Assembly (NCBI GenBank): GCA_020350885.1
Contig: CP070727.1
Span: forward strand, 2,944,590-3,008,589
Length of the DNA stretch: 64,000 nt
Source of the DNA: a bacterium
Lineage (GTDB): Bacteria; Krumholzibacteriota; Krumholzibacteriia; Krumholzibacteriales; Krumholzibacteriaceae
Reading direction: 5' to 3'
Positions 8,875 through 17,300 of the stretch are shown here, piece after piece; positions within the stretch are counted from its first letter, which is position 1; every line of letters starts with the position of its first letter. The notes under the pieces are model-generated. The model saw only the letters and a program-made list of their open reading frames with translations, was not told the origin of the DNA and ran no database searches. The translations under genes were made by a program, and so were the position numbers.

Positions 8875-10752
8875 CTAGTTGAGACGGTGGAATTCGATCC
8901 GCCTGTTCTCGGAACGGCCGGATGCAGTCTTGTTCGACGCAACCGGATCAGCCTCACCATAGCCCTTCCCTACCAACCGATCCGGACTGATACCCGAGTT
9001 CATCAGGTACTGCCGAACTGCGTCCGCCCTCCGTTGGGAGAGCTGCATATTGAATTCCCAGCTTCCCACGCTGTCCGTGTAACCGCGAATCTCGACACGG
9101 ACCTCCGGATACGCCATGAGCGAGCGTACTACCTGATCGAGAATTGCATAGGAATCAGGCGTGAGGGCCGCCGAGCCGCTCTCGAAGTTGATCCCCCGCA
9201 GAATGAATTTCTCCTCGATCGGTCGCTCATCCGGACACCCGTCCTCGTCCTTGAATCCGTTGAATGTCTCCGGTTCGTTCGGGCACTGGTCGTCGGTATC
9301 CAGGATTCCATCCAGATCGTTGTCGAGATCCGGGCACCCGTCTTCGTCCTGGAAGCCGTCGACATCCTCCGCCTTGAGCGGGCACTTATCCATATCATCG
9401 GGCACACCGTCGCTGTCGCTATCCTGCATGACATCAGGACAGCCGTCCTGGTCCTCGAAGCCGTCGAAATCCTCCGGCTCGCTCGGACACCGATCCTCGA
9501 CGTCGGGTATGCCGTCGCCATCGTTGTCGAGATCGGGACATCCGTCTTCATCCTCATACCCGTCGAAATCCTCGGCAAGATCGGGACAACCGTCGGTATC
9601 GTCTGTGATTCCGTCCTTATCGTTGTCGTAATCGGGACATCCATCCTCATCCTCATACCCGTCGAAATCCTCAGCCTCATCGGGGCACTTATCCACCTTG
9701 TCCTCGATGCCGTCGTCGTCGCGATCCTGCGGCATGACGAAGTGACCGACCGAAATCATGAAGTACAACATCCAATCGGGCGGATTGACGATGGGCAGAT
9801 TGTCCTCCGAGTTCAGGTTTATATCACCCGCAATGAGTACACCGACACCACTCTCGGATGCTATGGACGCACCCGGTGTCAGTGTGTAGACGCTCTTGTT
9901 CAGACCACCGGGATAGTCCTCCGGTAGATCGGCATTTATGAGCTGATCCCACGCAAACTCAGCGAAGAGCCTCGCCATACCGACCCTGAACTCCAAACCG
10001 GTACCGAACTGGAAGAGATCATTGAAGTTATTGCTCTCCCCGTCAGGTACAGGTGGATAGCCGGGAGGGTAGAATCCGCTAAGATCGGGATTGTTGAAGT
10101 TCGTTATTCCGTATCCATCATCCTCGTTCCTGTTGAAACGGTACCCGACGTTGAAATGCAGCCGAGTCGGCAGAAAAGCCTCAACCTTTGTGAAATCCAG
10201 TGTAATGAGCCCTTTGACGCCGAAGTCCGTGCTTTCGGTGGTGAAACCCCGTTTCTTACTACCTGAAGGGAAACTCGCCAGCCCTATGACACCCAAATGC
10301 AAATAGGGTACCGGAAGCGGTGGACAGAGTTTGACCAGGAAATCGGTATCTCCGAGCCCGCCTCGGGTTCTCGTTTTGAAATCTCTCTCCTCGAGATCCT
10401 CGTCCACCTGCATGATCCAGTTACGAACGTTCAATCCCGCAGAGAGTTCGATGAAATCACTCAGGCCGAGTGTCAAGACGGCTCGGGAGATAAAGAAGTT
10501 ATAGTCGACGGCGGCGCTATCTGTGGCATACCAGACCGGAATCTGGCTGCCCACACCCCTGTATACCATCATATCTGCCCGGCGGTAGTACGAGGTGCCC
10601 AGGGAGAAGACCAGCCTTCCCCTGCCGACCGTTCCGGCATCATAGACATGGAGCAGTCCGGATGTGCCCTTCCATGCATCTTGACCGGCAGCTCCATCGA
10701 CGAGGGACACCAGCACGACCACCATAACAAACAGACATACGAGAGATCTCAT
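8875..10752 (-). CDS. Outer-membrane OmpA-family protein with thrombospondin type-3 repeats
   Basis: About 625 residues. A signal peptide (MRSLVCLFVMVVVLVSLVDG, cleaved near AAGQ) is followed by a ~310-residue region rich in alternating aromatic strands, likely a beta-barrel. Then come five calcium-binding TSP3-type repeats (DxDxDG followed by DKCPDEAEDFDG and variants) and a C-terminal OmpA peptidoglycan-binding domain (NFESGSAALTP, RGYTDSVGS, LSQRRADAVRQYL). It should tether the outer membrane to peptidoglycan. I chose ATG 10752, which has AGGGGG six bases upstream and begins the signal peptide, over 10782. It sits 29 bp after the DUF1844 gene, probably one transcript. Confidence 0.9.
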   Translation of the reverse strand: MRSLVCLFVMVVVLVSLVDGAAGQDAWKGTSGLLHVYDAGTVGRGRLVFSLGTSYYRRADMMVYRGVGSQIPVWYATDSAAVDYNFFISRAVLTLGLSDFIELSAGLNVRNWIMQVDEDLEERDFKTRTRGGLGDTDFLVKLCPPLPVPYLHLGVIGLASFPSGSKKRGFTTESTDFGVKGLITLDFTKVEAFLPTRLHFNVGYRFNRNEDDGYGITNFNNPDLSGFYPPGYPPVPDGESNNFNDLFQFGTGLEFRVGMARLFAEFAWDQLINADLPEDYPGGLNKSVYTLTPGASIASESGVGVLIAGDINLNSEDNLPIVNPPDWMLYFMISVGHFVMPQDRDDDGIEDKVDKCPDEAEDFDGYEDEDGCPDYDNDKDGITDDTDGCPDLAEDFDGYEDEDGCPDLDNDGDGIPDVEDRCPSEPEDFDGFEDQDGCPDVMQDSDSDGVPDDMDKCPLKAEDVDGFQDEDGCPDLDNDLDGILDTDDQCPNEPETFNGFKDEDGCPDERPIEEKFILRGINFESGSAALTPDSYAILDQVVRSLMAYPEVRVEIRGYTDSVGSWEFNMQLSQRRADAVRQYLMNSGISPDRLVGKGYGEADPVASNKTASGRSENRRIEFHRLN

Positions 10753-10781
10753 ATCAAACCCCCTGGAATTGAAATCCATCA

Positions 10782-11288
10782 CTACTCCTTCTTCTTTTTG
10801 GTGCTTCTTTTCGTAGAAGCCCTTTTCGATTTGGCCTTCGCCTTGCCTCTCTTCCGCGCCCCTGTTGTGGTTGGCCCGGCGCTTGTTGCATCCTTCTCTA
10901 CCGGTCCGGCAGCGGAGGGTTTGTCCGCTTGCCCTTCCCCAGACGCTGCCTCCTCAGCAGCTGCTTCAGGTTGCTCACCCCCCACCTCTGCCTCTTCACG
11001 CTCCTTCTGGCTACGCTGCTGTTCGTCGACAAAGTTGATCTGCAGTTCCCACAGGACGTGATCGAGGAGCGATTGCTCGTCACCCGTCAGATTACCGGCT
11101 GTTTTGTCCTTTATCATCTGGAGCATATCTATCGTAATCCGTGCCTGCTGCAAATCCCGCTCCAATTTACCGGTTATCGGGCTCACTAACTTACCAAGTT
11201 GTTGCAAGGCAAGTGTTTGAAACATCGCTATAAGGTGCTGGAACAGGAATGCATTGTGAGAGCCACCTGATGTAGTGTCATCATTCAC
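10782..11288 (-). CDS. DUF1844 family protein with lysine-rich tail
   Basis: A 168-residue protein of unknown function. Residues about 12-90 match the DUF1844 pattern: a hydrophobic helix FLFQHLIAMFQTLALQQLGK, then TGKLERDLQQARITIDMLQ and KTAGNLTGDEQSLLDHVLWE. The rest is low complexity, first Glu/Ala-rich and finally a Lys/Arg/Ser/Thr tail resembling a nucleic-acid or membrane-surface binding tail. Start is GTG 11288 with GGGGGAA about 7 bases upstream, and a strong promoter ends 28 bp before it. The gene leads into the OmpA-family gene. Confidence 0.8.
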   Translation of the reverse strand: MNDDTTSGGSHNAFLFQHLIAMFQTLALQQLGKLVSPITGKLERDLQQARITIDMLQMIKDKTAGNLTGDEQSLLDHVLWELQINFVDEQQRSQKEREEAEVGGEQPEAAAEEAASGEGQADKPSAAGPVEKDATSAGPTTTGARKRGKAKAKSKRASTKRSTKKKKE

Positions 11289-11315
11289 AACAGTTCCCCC
11301 TTTCGCCTCAGCACG

Positions 11316-11345
11316 ACTATATGAGGGCTAAAAAAATTCTGTCAA
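11316..11345 (-). promoter_or_regulatory. Promoter of the DUF1844-OmpA operon
   Basis: Perfect TTGACA (11340-11345) and TATAGT (11316-11321) on the minus strand, 18 bp apart. The predicted start gives a leader of about 20 nt before the GTG at 11288. Confidence 0.75.
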
Positions 11346-11359
11346 TGAAAAAGAGATAG

Positions 11360-11391
11360 AAAAAACCGCAGGAGCCCGGGCTCCCGCAGTT
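11360..11391 (-). terminator. Intrinsic terminator of the XRE-cupin operon
   Basis: The 14-bp palindrome GGAGCCCGGGCTCC (11371-11384) extends outward by about seven further pairs, some wobble, and is followed on the minus strand by TTTTTT. It lies 25 bp downstream of the second regulator gene. Confidence 0.8.
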
Positions 11392-11416
11392 CGGAGAAGT
11401 CACAATGTCCATGCGA

Positions 11417-11989
11417 TCAATCCGCCCGCCGTTCGGATGCGAACCAAATCATCTTCGCCTCTTCTGCTGTGGAGGAGTTGCCGTACCCGTGTTCCTGCTG
11501 GGCGATATAATAGATGCTGTCCCCCTCCCCCAGCTCGTAGGTCGTGTCATTCACCTCGAACCTGACGGTACCGGTGAGAACAAGTGCCGCTTCATCACCG
11601 GCGTGCGAATGTAAACTGATTTCACTCGTACTGCTCGGAGCCAAGGTAATGAGTTGGGCATTTATCTTCCCGCTCGGTATCGAGTTGGTCAGAAGTTCCT
11701 TGATCCCCTCGGCCCTGCCGAGTGTCGATTGCACGCGATCCTCGAGCGCGATGAACGAAACATCGTCGAGCTCCTCGGTTTCAATGAAATATGCCGGATC
11801 CTTGCCGAGCGCATCGGCAATCCGCATGAGCGCGCCGATCGTCGGTGAGGTCTTCCCACGCTCGATCTCGGAGATATGTGTGGCGGAGATACCCGCTTTC
11901 GATTCAACGTTCTTCAAGGTTAGATGCTGCTCCTCGCGGACCTTCTTGATCCTTCTCCCGATCTCCTCTTTCGAAATCATCGTCTGCAT
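11417..11989 (-). CDS. XRE-family regulator with cupin domain (second paralog)
   Basis: Cytoplasmic one-component regulator of about 190 residues. An N-terminal helix-turn-helix of the XRE/HipB type is followed by a C-terminal cupin (LHSHAGDEAALVLTGTVRFEV, then GDSIYY) that normally binds a small ligand. It is a paralog of the gene just upstream: both share ATHISEIERG/ATHVSEIERG and TSPT.GAL in the recognition region. The open frame extends to 12070, but the N-terminal part there is unlike the family and overlaps the upstream gene. ATG 11989 (2 bases after GGAGG) or ATG 11980 (11 bases after it) are the candidates. Confidence 0.82.
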   Translation of the reverse strand: MQTMISKEEIGRRIKKVREEQHLTLKNVESKAGISATHISEIERGKTSPTIGALMRIADALGKDPAYFIETEELDDVSFIALEDRVQSTLGRAEGIKELLTNSIPSGKINAQLITLAPSSTSEISLHSHAGDEAALVLTGTVRFEVNDTTYELGEGDSIYYIAQQEHGYGNSSTAEEAKMIWFASERRAD

Positions 11990-12020
11990 TACCTCCAGGC
12001 GTAGCTCACCTCTGTCCGAT

Positions 12021-12581
12021 TCACAGGCTGTAGGGGGGAAGGGTGACCCAGATTGCGCGACAGCGCGCATCCCCGATGTTCCTCATCGCATGGGGCTCCG
12101 AGGCCTTGTAATGGATGCTGTCACCCTCTTTCAGTATGTACTTCTCATCTCCGATGATGATCTCCATGACTCCCTTTGTCACCAGGGCGAATTCTTCGCC
12201 GTCATGTGTGCTTGTTTCCTCCGGACGCTTGATACCGGGATCGAGTTCAACCTCGAGAAATGAGATCTTGGGATGGGGGATGTCCTTTGCGAGTGAGTAG
12301 TAGGTTGCACCCCAATCCTTGAACTGCATCTTCTTCCGGCTCGACTTGTGGATGATAGAGAGCTTCGAGACATTCTTCTTCTCGACAAAGTACGCCACGT
12401 CCGTCCCCATCGCTTCGGCGATCTTGGTGAGGGCGCCGACCGTCGGCGAGGTCATACCGCGCTCGATCTCGGATACATGGGTAGCTGATACTTTCGCTTT
12501 TACTTCTATGTCCTTCAGCGTCAATCCTTTCGAAAGGCGATACTGCTTTATTCGAGCCCCGATCTCGTTCTTTCGTTCCAT
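12021..12581 (-). CDS. XRE-family regulator with cupin domain (first paralog)
   Basis: A 186-residue regulator: XRE helix-turn-helix (about 5-62, with KVSATHVSEIERGMTSPT) followed by a cupin ligand-binding domain (THDGEEFALVTKGVMEI, then EGDSIHYKASEPHA). Proteins of this build are often autoregulators or control small-molecule metabolism; the ligand cannot be told. It is followed 31 bp later by its paralog and both end at the terminator at 11360-11391. A promoter with a perfect -10 lies about 90 bp upstream. Confidence 0.87.
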   Translation of the reverse strand: MERKNEIGARIKQYRLSKGLTLKDIEVKAKVSATHVSEIERGMTSPTVGALTKIAEAMGTDVAYFVEKKNVSKLSIIHKSSRKKMQFKDWGATYYSLAKDIPHPKISFLEVELDPGIKRPEETSTHDGEEFALVTKGVMEIIIGDEKYILKEGDSIHYKASEPHAMRNIGDARCRAIWVTLPPYSL

Positions 12582-13076
12582 ATCGCTACCCTTCTTCCTG
12601 TTGTATTTCTGCTCGTATCCTACGTTGTTAATTCTTTACTAAATTAATTCATTTTCCATTGTTTTGATTACATTATACTTAATATTAACCGAAATGCCAG
12701 ACTTCCACTGTAAAAATCGAACAATCACGAATTGACATATATATATTATAATACTAACTGCAAATTTTCAAGAACCAATTGCTGCATTATTCAATTATTG
12801 CATATTACCGCAATGCTCAACAAACAAACAAGATATGTGCCTATTTTCTTGTACGGCCGGTTTTTTCTCCTCAGGTCCATCATGCGCCGCTGACAGTCGT
12901 AACTATATTGCTTGCAGCCAAATACGATTACTGCCATCAAGGCCGAGCACGTCACCTCACAGGTAATATAGCTGTAGACGGACAGAACTCCTTACCGTAT
13001 ATTCAACTGTGCAAGCCGACGTATGGTGATCGACTGCAAAAGGCCCGGAGCACCGATGCCGCAACAAGGTGGATCT
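12582..13076. other. AT-rich divergent regulatory region
   Basis: A 495-bp stretch without a credible gene; 12620-12860 is much richer in A+T than the rest of the window, with runs such as ATATATATATTATAAT around 12737-12752. It should hold divergent promoters for the XRE-cupin genes (minus) and the lipopolysaccharide operon (plus). Small inverted repeats such as ATTGC...GCAAT (around 12797-12814) could be regulator sites. I see no RNA gene in it. Confidence 0.6.
12672..12700 (-). promoter_or_regulatory. Candidate promoter of the XRE-cupin operon
   Basis: On the minus strand CTGGCA (12695-12700, 4 of 6 to consensus), 17 bp spacer, then a perfect TATAAT (12672-12677). It would give a leader of about 85 nt. 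Confidence 0.5.
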
Positions 13077-14156
13077 ATGGATACACGCGGTTCTGCGCCC
13101 AAGGTCCTCGTGCTCAGGTTCAGCTCCCTGGGGGATCTGGTTCTGATGACACCACTGCTCTCGTCCCTGAGGCGGGGACTGCCAGGTGGTACGATCCACC
13201 TCGCCTGCAAGGAACAGTTTATGGGCCTATTCGAGGGGGGCAGGGTCCTCGATCGTCTGCACACCCTTCCCGAAGGCGGATACAGAGAGCTCTTCGAGCT
13301 CTGGTCGAAGCTCCGTAAGGAACACTTCGATATCGTGATCGATGCGCATAACGTTATACGCAGCAACATTCTCTACCATACACTTCGTGCACCGAGGAAG
13401 CTCCAGCTCACGAAGGAGCACATCAGGAAAGGAATGCTCATCAGGGGGAAACGAAACCTGTACGGAAAAATCGTACACCAAACCGAGGGGTACCTCGATC
13501 TTGCCCGGCGGCTGGGAATCGAAGAGGTTGAATGCGACCCCTCGCTGGAGATACCGGATACCGCTGCACTGAGAGCGCAGGAATTCATCGAAGGTGCCTG
13601 TATGGGCGGTAGAACGATCGTTGCAATCGCCCCGGGGGCCCGGTGGGAGACAAAGCGGTGGCCTCTCGAATGGTCAGTGCAAACCGCTCGAGCTCTCGCA
13701 AATGATAACATCGGAATCGTCCTTGTCGGAGGAGCCGACGACGAGGAGCTGGCAGGGACGATAGCCTCATCTGTGTCACCCCCTATACCGAACGCAGCGG
13801 GTGCCCTCTCGATCCTGGAAACAGCGGCACTACTCAGATCATGCCGTCTTCTCATCACCAACGATTCCGCCGCCCTGCACCTTGCCGAAGCCGTCTCTAC
13901 CCCGGTTGTCGCGATCTTCGGACCGACCGTACGGGAGTTCGGGTACTTTCCGAGACTGCCTCGAAGCATCATGCTCGAGGCCGACCTTCCGTGCCGACCG
14001 TGCTCACGAAACGGCGCGAAACCATGCCCGCTGGGAACCAAGGAGTGCCTGACGGCAATCACACCGGATGCGGTCCTTGATGCCCTGCGGCGTGTGCTCG
14101 CCGCAGGGGGATCGGGAACCGGAGTCATCGGAGAAACGAAGGGGATATCGGAATGA
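13077..14156 (+). CDS. Glycosyltransferase family 9 (heptosyltransferase-like)
   Basis: About 359 residues from ATG 13077. It has the GT9 layout: N-terminal KVLVLRFSSLGDLVLMTPLL, a central acceptor part, and a C-terminal nucleotide-sugar domain (IAPGARWETKRWP, VLVGGADDEEL, TNDSAALHLAEAVSTPVVAIFGP). Such enzymes add ADP-heptose or related sugars to the lipopolysaccharide core on the inner face of the cytoplasmic membrane. I chose ATG 13077 (AAGGTGGA just upstream) over 13023. Its stop overlaps the Kdo transferase start by 4 bp (ATGA), placing it in a core-biosynthesis operon. Confidence 0.9.
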   Translation: MDTRGSAPKVLVLRFSSLGDLVLMTPLLSSLRRGLPGGTIHLACKEQFMGLFEGGRVLDRLHTLPEGGYRELFELWSKLRKEHFDIVIDAHNVIRSNILYHTLRAPRKLQLTKEHIRKGMLIRGKRNLYGKIVHQTEGYLDLARRLGIEEVECDPSLEIPDTAALRAQEFIEGACMGGRTIVAIAPGARWETKRWPLEWSVQTARALANDNIGIVLVGGADDEELAGTIASSVSPPIPNAAGALSILETAALLRSCRLLITNDSAALHLAEAVSTPVVAIFGPTVREFGYFPRLPRSIMLEADLPCRPCSRNGAKPCPLGTKECLTAITPDAVLDALRRVLAAGGSGTGVIGETKGISE

Positions 14157-15466
14157 GCCCGGAGAGAATCATCTACAATCTCCTTCTCGTTCTCGCCTCG
14201 GGAGCAGCCCGTATCGCCGCCCGGTTCAACGCGAAGATATCGGAAGGCCTCGAGGGACGTAAGGGATTCAAGGAGCGGTGGATCGAGGGCGCTGGCACCC
14301 TTGCCAGGAAGGGGCCGCTCGTCTGGTTCCACGTCTCTTCCGTAGGCGAGTTCGAACAGGCGAAACCGGTCATGGATCTTCTCGTCGAACGCCTGGGCGG
14401 CGATGTGGAGCTGGCACTCACCTTCTATTCACCCTCCGGTATGAATTACTTCCGCAGGTTCGACCGCTCGAAGCGAAATCCCGCTATTCGCTTTTTCGAG
14501 TACCTGCCCGTCGACACCATCGGCAACATGCGCTTCTGCCTGGATACGCTCAAGCCCGATCTGATCGTGTACGTGAAGTTCGATCTCTGGCCGAATCTCA
14601 TCCTCGAGGCCCGGCGTCTCGAAGTCCCGCAGATATTGGTGTCCGGGACACTTGCTCCGAGTTCGCGCCGCCTCTGGGGGCCGGCACGGGGCTTCTTCGG
14701 CTCTCTGTACGGCAGCTTGAACGCCATCGCCGCCATCTCCGACGAGGACGCCCGGCGCTTTACAGACAATCTCAGGGGAACAACGGAGGTGATCACCGCA
14801 GGGGATACACGCTTCGACCAGGTGTGCCGGCGCATCGACGGCTCCACGGTCACGCTCCCTCCCGCCCTGAGCGCCGGCAACAGGGAATTCATAATAGCCG
14901 GGAGCACGTGGCCGAAGGACGAAGCGGTCGTTATCCCGGGATTCAAGCTCCTGCTCGACACCTTCCCGGAAATCGGTCTCATTGTGGTGCCGCACGAACC
15001 GACCCCCCAGCGGCTCGCAGAGATCGAAGGGGAGCTCTCCTCGGCACACCTCCCCTCGATTCGCCTCTCGGCCCTAGAACGATTGGATACGTTCGACGAA
15101 CAGATCGTCATCGCCGATGGGATCGGCTATCTCGCGGAGTTGTACCGTAACGGTAGTCTTGCATACGTGGGAGGAAGTTTCACAACCGGCGTACACAACG
15201 TCATGGAACCCGCCGTGCTCGGCCTTCCGATCCTCTTCGGACCGCAGATCGACAACTCATACGAGGCGCGACAACTGCTCGAACTCGGCGTTGGAGTTGT
15301 CGTGTCGGTCCCTGATGACTTCGCACGTGAGGCCGGCGCCCTGCTCACCGACCGGAGGCTTCTTCAAACGAAGGGGCAGATGGGGCGTACGTTCATACGA
15401 AATCATTGCGGAGCCGCCCTCCATTGTATAGATTTGATCGAAAGACATCTCAGAACGAAAGGGTGA
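14153..15466 (+). CDS. waaA: 3-deoxy-D-manno-octulosonic acid (Kdo) transferase
   Basis: A 437-residue GT30 enzyme that transfers Kdo from CMP-Kdo to lipid A precursor, proof that the organism makes Kdo-type lipopolysaccharide. Signature parts: an N-terminal hydrophobic anchor (LLLVLASGAARIAARF), WFHVSSVGEFEQAKP with the catalytic Glu, LTFYSPSGMN, DLWPNLI, SGTLAPSS, AGDTRFDQV, and the C-terminal GGSF...HNVMEPAVLGLPILFGP. It is coupled to the GT9 gene by a 4-bp overlap, and the radical SAM gene starts 3 bp after its stop. Confidence 0.95.
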   Translation: MSPERIIYNLLLVLASGAARIAARFNAKISEGLEGRKGFKERWIEGAGTLARKGPLVWFHVSSVGEFEQAKPVMDLLVERLGGDVELALTFYSPSGMNYFRRFDRSKRNPAIRFFEYLPVDTIGNMRFCLDTLKPDLIVYVKFDLWPNLILEARRLEVPQILVSGTLAPSSRRLWGPARGFFGSLYGSLNAIAAISDEDARRFTDNLRGTTEVITAGDTRFDQVCRRIDGSTVTLPPALSAGNREFIIAGSTWPKDEAVVIPGFKLLLDTFPEIGLIVVPHEPTPQRLAEIEGELSSAHLPSIRLSALERLDTFDEQIVIADGIGYLAELYRNGSLAYVGGSFTTGVHNVMEPAVLGLPILFGPQIDNSYEARQLLELGVGVVVSVPDDFAREAGALLTDRRLLQTKGQMGRTFIRNHCGAALHCIDLIERHLRTKG

Positions 15467-15469
15467 GAA

Positions 15470-16330
15470 TTGAGCGAGCCTGTGAAGCTACCGAGCCAAC
15501 CGCGTTACATCCAGATCGAGACCGTTATCGGCTGTGATGCGCGCTGCCCGTTCTGCCCGCAGCGCAAGATTCAACGAGGTCCGGTCCTTATGCCGGAGGA
15601 GACGTGGAAAAAGATCATCGATGATACTAGGGGATATGGTATCACCTACAGGCCGTTCCTGCAGAACGAAGCCCTCCTCGACAAGCGCCTCCCTCGAATC
15701 ATCGAGTATATCAAGCAGGATCCCACCGCACGGACCGAATTGAATACGAACGGTAACCTCCTCGACGCACGGAGGGCCGAAGAGATAATCGATGCCGGGA
15801 TTGATCTCGTGCGATTCAGCATCGACGCATTCAGTGAGGAAACATACGCCAAGTGCCGTGTGGGACTCGACTACCGGAAGGTCGTCGACAAGATCAACCG
15901 CTTCATAGAGATTGCAAACCAAAACCATCACAGCGGCGCCACCGAGATCAGAATGATCGACATGGATATCAACAAGCACGAACAGCGTGCCTTCCTGGAT
16001 TACTGGAATGAACGGGCCGACCGAGCCCTCATCGTTCCACTGTACAACTGGCCGTGGGAAGATGGCGTGGAGGTTGTTCTCAAGCCGTGTATCAAGATGC
16101 GGGAGGAGATGTTCTTCTACACGGACGGACGGGCCGTTCTCTGCTGCTGGGATATTGCCGGCAGGGCCGTGATCGGTAACGTGACGGAGCGGACGGTACT
16201 CGACATATGGAACGGCGAGGTGCGAAAGCGCTACGCCTCGCTCCTGACCCGCGGAGAACGGACGAAGATCGAACTCTGCTCACGGTGCGACGCCTACAAG
16301 GACCGTCACTTCGAGGGCTTTGAGGACTGA
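15470..16330 (+). CDS. Radical SAM/SPASM protein in the core-LPS operon
   Basis: A 286-residue radical S-adenosylmethionine enzyme. The [4Fe-4S] motif is CDARCPFC (Cys22, 26, 29), followed by the radical SAM core (TNGNLLDARRAEEII, IDLVRFSIDAFSEET). The C-terminal part (CCWD, IGNVTERTVLDIWNG, ELCSRCDAYKD) is a SPASM-type auxiliary cluster domain. Start is TTG 15470, 3 bp after the Kdo transferase stop. SPASM enzymes modify peptides or small molecules; placement in this operon suggests modification of an envelope component, which is inference. Substrate unknown. Confidence 0.85.
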   Translation: MSEPVKLPSQPRYIQIETVIGCDARCPFCPQRKIQRGPVLMPEETWKKIIDDTRGYGITYRPFLQNEALLDKRLPRIIEYIKQDPTARTELNTNGNLLDARRAEEIIDAGIDLVRFSIDAFSEETYAKCRVGLDYRKVVDKINRFIEIANQNHHSGATEIRMIDMDINKHEQRAFLDYWNERADRALIVPLYNWPWEDGVEVVLKPCIKMREEMFFYTDGRAVLCCWDIAGRAVIGNVTERTVLDIWNGEVRKRYASLLTRGERTKIELCSRCDAYKDRHFEGFED

Positions 16331-16403
16331 ATAATCCCCACCAAGAATCCCCGCGATCCCGAAACGGTGCCCCCCACTACCTCACCGCCCGGCAGTACAC
16401 ACG

Positions 16404-17288
16404 TTAGATGAATTTGTAGGTCAATCCCAGGGACAGCGTCTGTTTGAACCGTCCCGCCTTGTCGATCTCCTTGTCGTAAAGAAGCTGTATGTACAGATTC
16501 ACCATCAGGTAATTCGTGATACCTGCAGTAAATATGTTTTCCCAGTTGACATCGGGTGCCTTCCAGTAGTCTTCGTCCACCTCTCCCTTGAGCTCGTCCT
16601 TCTCGGAGTAGTAGAACGCCTTGTAAACGGTGAGCTTGCTTGAAAATGATATCCTCTCTCCCGCGAGCGGTGTCTTGAATTCGCTGTCGAAGGTAGCGCC
16701 GTAATCGCTGCTGGTCATCGTCTCCCGTTCACCGGTGTCGGCATTCAGGGCATCCCGATCGATAAACTGCCTGAGTCCGCCGCCGAGACGTACGGTCCAT
16801 TCGCGTTTCTCCTCCTTGATGAGAACGCGTGCTACACCGAAACTCTCTGTTATCTTGATAGGATTCACATACCGGTCCTTTTCCGGATCGCTCTGATCCA
16901 GAAACTGCGTTTCGATCCTCGCTGCCGCGAACGGATCGACGAAGCTTTCGAGAGTGAAACGGAATACGGATTCGAAATCGATAAGGTCTGTCGACTTCAC
17001 CGGTTTCGCCCAATCCTTCGTCTCGACATCCTGATTGTGTGTCTGCCCAAACATCAGCTTTAACGTATTCTTCGTATGAATCCATGCTGCAAGCTGTTTC
17101 TCGGCCAGTGAATTCGAATTGAATGTCCACGAGAGCGCTCCGGCTTCCCCCCCGACCCAGTTATCGCTGTAGGCGTTCTGCGTAAGTGTGAGATTAGCAT
17201 CAACCGCTAGGTTCCATGGTTCTTCTGCCTGGATCGTACCCGTAAGCGCCATGAGCACCATTACAATTGTCACGAACATCAACCTCAT
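16404..17288 (-). CDS. DUF3078 outer-membrane beta-barrel protein
   Basis: A 294-residue exported protein: signal peptide MRLMFVTIVMVLMALTGTIQ cleaved near QAEE, then the pattern typical of DUF3078 (LTLTQNAYSDNWVGGEAGALSW) and alternating strands to a C-terminal LSLGLTYKFI, an outer-membrane-insertion type ending. Function of the family is unknown. It sits 12 bp after the decarboxylase stop and converges with the plus-strand lipopolysaccharide operon. Confidence 0.8.
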   Translation of the reverse strand: MRLMFVTIVMVLMALTGTIQAEEPWNLAVDANLTLTQNAYSDNWVGGEAGALSWTFNSNSLAEKQLAAWIHTKNTLKLMFGQTHNQDVETKDWAKPVKSTDLIDFESVFRFTLESFVDPFAAARIETQFLDQSDPEKDRYVNPIKITESFGVARVLIKEEKREWTVRLGGGLRQFIDRDALNADTGERETMTSSDYGATFDSEFKTPLAGERISFSSKLTVYKAFYYSEKDELKGEVDEDYWKAPDVNWENIFTAGITNYLMVNLYIQLLYDKEIDKAGRFKQTLSLGLTYKFI

Positions 17289-17300
17289 GCCGTCCTCCTT

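Noticed and set aside
9300-9720. Regular repeats resembling an array
   Set aside because: They are the coding repeats of TSP3 calcium-binding motifs, not a CRISPR: spacing and sequence follow codons and no cas genes are near.
8887-9927. Long plus-strand open frame opposite the OmpA-family gene
   Set aside because: It mirrors the Asp-rich TSP3 repeats of the minus-strand gene, has no family resemblance and is a composition shadow.
12732-12752. Perfect TTGACA and TATAAT on the plus strand
   Set aside because: They are only 9 bp apart, too close to serve as one promoter.
12779-13318. Plus-strand open frame in the AT-rich gap running into the GT9 gene
   Set aside because: Most of it overlaps the GT9 gene in another frame and the rest lies in non-coding AT-rich DNA.
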